From Chryseobacterium gleum (lineage in GTDB: Bacteria; Bacteroidota; Bacteroidia; Flavobacteriales_D; Sanyastnellaceae), in contig CAMCVP010000009.1 of assembly GCA_945881835.1 (NCBI GenBank), positions 30,582 through 94,581 on the forward strand: DNA of 64,000 bases, given 5' to 3'. How positions within the stretch are numbered: position 1 is the stretch's first letter; each line of letters opens with the position of its first letter. A program made the translations under genes and the position numbers. Below the pieces are notes generated by a model. That model was not told the DNA's origin, did no database searches, and saw only the letters and a program-made list of their open reading frames with translations. Of this stretch, positions 61,711-64,000 are shown one piece after another.

Positions 61711-61944
61711 AACTACGTTATTGGAAATCCTTCGGATTTATTCCTACTGCGTAATTCCTACTGCGTAATTCCTACTGCGTAATTCCTACTGCGTAGTTCC
61801 TACTGCGCAATTCCTACTTCGTAATTCTAATAACAAGGTTCCAATTATGAAATAGGAATAAAATCTCCGATTTTCCCATTACAACGTAGGAATAAATCCG
61901 AAGGATTTCCAATAACGAAGTTCAAAAAAATCTACGATTTTTTT
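61711..61944. repeat. Mini-hairpin array with 5-nt ATTCC/CCAAT/GGAAT linkers (copy 3), 15 units
   Basis: Starts on the base after the MuiA-like stop. Units: AAC-TAC-GTT, AAATCC-TTC-GGATTT, TAC-TGC-GTA four times in a row with ATTCC linkers (14-nt period), TAC-TGC-GcA, TAC-TTC-GTA, AAC-AAG-GTT, TAT-GAA-ATA, AAAATC-TCC-GATTTT, TAC-AAC-GTA, AAATCC-GAA-GGATTT, AAC-GAA-GTT, and a final 9-bp stem of A7TC / GAT7 around TAC (61924-61944). The last unit overlaps the 3' end and stop codon of the cytochrome gene and could end transcription. No gene lies in this 221-bp gap. Confidence 0.92.
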
Positions 61945-62270
61945 AGGGGTCCCATCGTAATCAAATAACGAAGAATCGCTTGTTCTTCTTTTTTGTCGAG
62001 GTCAGCACCTTTGTCTTTGTTCGCCATTTCTACCATTTCTGGAACATGATGCTTCCATCCGCGAGCGCCTTCAGATGCTGGATCTTTTAACGCGTGACAA
62101 CTTTGACAATGCTCTGTGTACAATACTTGTCCGGTTTGCAATTCAGCGAGGGTTACGCCAGAGAATTCTGTTTTCGCTAAACTTAAATCGGCTTCAGTAA
62201 TTGCTACTTGCTTCGAAGCCGCACATCCAACAGCTACAGCTGCAATAGAAAGAAAGATCCATTTTTTCAT
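61932..62270 (-). CDS. Small cytochrome c-type lipoprotein
   Basis: 112 residues. Lipoprotein signal with VAVGC (Cys16). One heme-binding motif CQSCH in GQVLYTEHCQSCHALKDP, and Met residues in the following helix region (MVEMANKD, YLITMGPLKKS) that could be the distal ligand. Single-heme class I-like protein, periplasmic side of a membrane. Partner oxidase or dehydrogenase not in the window. The last codons and the TAG stop are formed by the terminal hairpin of the array, so its original C-terminus may have been altered. Confidence 0.88.
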   Translation of the reverse strand: MKKWIFLSIAAVAVGCAASKQVAITEADLSLAKTEFSGVTLAELQTGQVLYTEHCQSCHALKDPASEGARGWKHHVPEMVEMANKDKGADLDKKEEQAILRYLITMGPLKKS

Positions 62271-62283
62271 GAAGCCAAGATAC

Positions 62284-62312
62284 TTGATTTATTATTATTT
62301 CACATAACTTCG
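62284..62312 (+). promoter_or_regulatory. Candidate promoter TTG-N18-TAACTTCG before the nitrilase
   Basis: TTG (62284-62286), 18-nt spacer and TAACTTCG (62305-62312) fit the Bacteroidota -33/-7 layout. The predicted start point is about 62317, between the two possible ATG codons at 62314 and 62320; a start at 62320 would then be preferred. Confidence 0.42.
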
Positions 62313-62313
62313 A

Positions 62314-63081
62314 ATGCAAATGAAACTGAAATCACTTTTATTCGAAACCTTCCTGCATTGGGAAAATCAAGAAGAAAACCGCTCACACTTCAGAGCGTTG
62401 CTGAAAGAACAACAACCCAATCAATGGGACCTCATCGTCCTTCCTGAAATGTTTTCTACCGGTTTTACCATGAATACCGCTGTCTCTGAAGTGCTTGTCA
62501 ATGACGAGTTTCCGAGTGTTACTTTGTTGAAGGAAGAAGCTGCTCGATTGAACGCCGCTATCGTTGGAAGCCTCTCTGTAAGTGAGGAGGGAATGGCTTA
62601 CAACCGTTTGTTCTTCGTTCGTCCAAGCGGAGAAGTTTCAACGTACAACAAACGTCATTTGTTCTCTTTTGCCGGAGAACACAAACACTACGAAGCAGGA
62701 CAGGAGCAATGCCTAGTTGAATGGCGTGGATGGAATATTCTGCTGAATATTTGTTACGACTTGCGGTTCCCGGTATGGACGAGAAATGAAATGATAAACG
62801 GACAACCGAAATTCGATCTAATAATTTATGTAGCCAACTGGCCAAGCGTTCGCGCTGAAGTTTGGAAGACTTTATTGAAAGCACGCGCCATAGAAAACGT
62901 GGCATATGTAATAGGTGTGAATCGCATTGGGGAAGACGGAAACGGACACGCCTACAGCGGCGATTCCGCTATTGTGAATTACAGAGGAGAACTAACCCAA
63001 GAACTTTCTTTGGAGGAATTGAATGCCTTCCGCGAGAAGTTTCCTGCGTTAAACGATGCCGATTCGTTTCAACTTAGATAG
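62314..63081 (+). CDS. Nitrilase-superfamily amidohydrolase (YafV-like omega-amidase)
   Basis: 255 residues; Met at 62314 or, given the promoter position, at 62320. The nitrilase triad is present: Glu in LIVLPEMFSTGF, Lys in YNKRHLFSFAGEHKHYE, Cys in LLNICYDLRFPVWTRN. The pattern is that of YafV, an omega-amidase acting on alpha-ketoglutaramate or alpha-ketosuccinamate, products of glutamine-type transamination; the methionine-aminotransferase-like gene at 58141 makes that link plausible. The end overlaps the convergent last gene by eight bases. Confidence 0.92.
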   Translation: MQMKLKSLLFETFLHWENQEENRSHFRALLKEQQPNQWDLIVLPEMFSTGFTMNTAVSEVLVNDEFPSVTLLKEEAARLNAAIVGSLSVSEEGMAYNRLFFVRPSGEVSTYNKRHLFSFAGEHKHYEAGQEQCLVEWRGWNILLNICYDLRFPVWTRNEMINGQPKFDLIIYVANWPSVRAEVWKTLLKARAIENVAYVIGVNRIGEDGNGHAYSGDSAIVNYRGELTQELSLEELNAFREKFPALNDADSFQLR

Positions 63082-63931
63082 AAAAACAAAAGGTGAGCAT
63101 TTTGTTCCACCCTTTGAATTCATTTGCATTTAAAATAATCTTGTCTTTAGAAAACGCCAGCGAAAGCTCGGCGTTTTTGTTTGTGCCCAATGGAAGGAAG
63201 AATCCGGTGCTCACGTAATAGCCAAAGCCAATGCCGGTTTGCGGACGGTAGTTAATCATTTGGGCAGGATTCGCAGCGCCAATAATCAAATCGTAATTGC
63301 GGTCTGCTACATGTGCAATGTTGTTCACCACTTTCGTTCCGAGCATACTTCCACCAAATTGCATGAAGTACAATCCATTTCCACTTAACGCCCATCCCGT
63401 TCTGTACCCCAAGCCCAATTGCAAGCGCTGTTCATTTCCTTCAATATTAAAAATCCGAATGTCGTTCTGCCCGTTCACCTGCGCAGAGGTGCCAATCATT
63501 TGCATGGTGAATCTGTCATAAGCCTTCACCTTACATACATTCAAATCGAAAATGAAAGAAGATTTGTTGTTGAAGTCATAAGCCGTCTGAAAGCCAATGT
63601 TAAAGCCTCCGCTGTAACGCATAGCCGTTGGATAAGCATCATACGGAAACTGGAATCCGGTTGCGTTGAAGTAAGAGGTAATGTATTGTGTCTCTTGCGG
63701 AGTCAGGTTCAAACGCTCTTCAATGCTATACATACGCACTCCGTTCGGGTCTATGTTGTTGTTGTAGAAGCCGTCTCCGTTGTAATAGTTCGCAGAAACC
63801 TTCGAAGGGAAGTACATGCCCATGTTAAGCCCGAAGCGAAACCCCTTGCGCTCGTCGCTATCTTGAGCGAACACGCTGGAAAACATAAGACTTAAGTAGC
63901 AGAGAGATATGAACAAGAAACTTTTTTTCAT
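63074..63931 (-). CDS. Outer-membrane beta-barrel protein, unknown
   Basis: 285 residues. Signal peptide (SFLFISLCYLSLMFSSVFAQ). Mature protein has many alternating strands with Gly/aromatic residues (GFRFGLNMGMYF, LQLGLGYRTGWALSGNGLYFMQFGG, GIGFGYYVSTGFFLPLG) and ends NKMLTFCFSI, as expected for a barrel or PorT-like protein. No known family recognised. A minus-strand TATTTTTG at 63951-63958 matches the promoter -7 consensus. Confidence 0.75.
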   Translation of the reverse strand: MKKSFLFISLCYLSLMFSSVFAQDSDERKGFRFGLNMGMYFPSKVSANYYNGDGFYNNNIDPNGVRMYSIEERLNLTPQETQYITSYFNATGFQFPYDAYPTAMRYSGGFNIGFQTAYDFNNKSSFIFDLNVCKVKAYDRFTMQMIGTSAQVNGQNDIRIFNIEGNEQRLQLGLGYRTGWALSGNGLYFMQFGGSMLGTKVVNNIAHVADRNYDLIIGAANPAQMINYRPQTGIGFGYYVSTGFFLPLGTNKNAELSLAFSKDKIILNANEFKGWNKMLTFCFSI

Positions 63932-63950
63932 AACAATAGGTGATAGTCTT

Positions 63951-63958
63951 CAAAAATA
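63951..63958 (-). promoter_or_regulatory. Candidate -7 box (TATTTTTG) of the last gene
   Basis: Matches TAnnTTTG on the minus strand with a predicted leader of about 15 nt. No clear -33 TTTG. The remaining bases to 64000 show no gene. Confidence 0.4.
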
Positions 63959-64000
63959 AGCCGAAATTCGAGGCCACGGAGAAAAGATGTTGTACGCAAT

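Noticed and set aside
30102..61944. REP/REPIN elements mobilised by a RAYT transposase
   Set aside because: No conserved GTAG-type head or uniform palindrome core, and no Y1 transposase gene in the window. The arrays keep linkers and pairing rather than a fixed palindrome.
62558..63895. Long open frames opposite the nitrilase and barrel genes (115 and 158 codons)
   Set aside because: Both lie antisense to well-supported genes and show no family features.
1..64000. tRNA or rRNA genes
   Set aside because: No intergenic region is large enough or shows a tRNA T-loop/acceptor pattern; the only gaps over 200 bp are filled with hairpin arrays.

Overview
The window is a contiguous piece of a Bacteroidota chromosome, most like Flavobacteriales (Cryomorphaceae/Crocinitomicaceae-like; the rank is my inference). 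Evidence: two secreted proteins with type IX secretion C-terminal domains, a PorP/SprF-family protein, a GldA-like ABC ATPase, a TonB-dependent receptor with an N-terminal carboxypeptidase-regulatory-like domain, the DUF4834-YfhO pair, DUF4924 and DUF4846 proteins, a carB without the allosteric domain, and candidate promoters of the Bacteroidota type (TAnnTTTG and a TAnnTTCG variant). Genes are tightly packed, with many ATGA overlaps and convergent genes whose stop codons touch or overlap. I saw no tRNA, rRNA, CRISPR, insertion sequence or prophage.

Layout. 1-2222: histidine kinase and gpmI (cut by the window edge). 2314-8982: patatin-BamA-like outer-membrane protein, then a surface-polysaccharide module (Gfo/Idh dehydrogenase, Wzx-like flippase, GT4, GNAT/FemAB-like). 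9025-17119: TPR-like protein, TonB receptor, then a minus-strand run FIST protein - hybrid kinase - purN - ArsC/Spx-like - EamA exporter. 17256-27945: GldA-like ATPase, DUF4834, YfhO, a DCC/7-TM pair, FemAB-like, MFS, small protein, OmpH, DUF4924, dtd, GT-C-like membrane protein. 28002-38045: recG; an accessory islet (NHL-repeat type IX cargo and a DUF1016 nuclease); a VWA/AAA+ pair. 38144-52935: carB, alpha/beta hydrolase, SOUL protein, a TolC-HlyD-ABC export operon whose ATPase domain has lost its motifs, RluD, a type IX cargo, a PASTA protein, purL. 52969-58086: glycan operon GH38 - DUF4846 lipoprotein - GH29. 58141-63931: aminotransferase, PorP/SprF, MuiA-like protein, mini cytochrome c lipoprotein, nitrilase, outer-membrane barrel.

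The most unusual content is a set of intergenic arrays built of tiny perfect hairpins. Each array joins hairpins by a short constant linker: ATGA (30102-30273, 38046-38141), a 5-nt CCAAT/GGAAT/ATTCC type (30282-30369, 35287-35445, 61711-61944), or TCT/AGA (55070-55147, 55309-55365); a less regular array lies at 34011-34153. Stems differ from unit to unit but stay self-complementary, and the loop is nearly always three nucleotides. By hand count, in 48 of 59 units of the regular arrays the loop reads GNA on one strand, usually closed by a C-G pair, the geometry of the very stable DNA mini-hairpin GCGAAGC. Arrays start at or run across stop codons, and one lies in frame inside a lipoprotein gene. 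I know of no described family with this grammar; its origin and function are open.

All functional calls rest on reading motifs by eye; no database search was possible.
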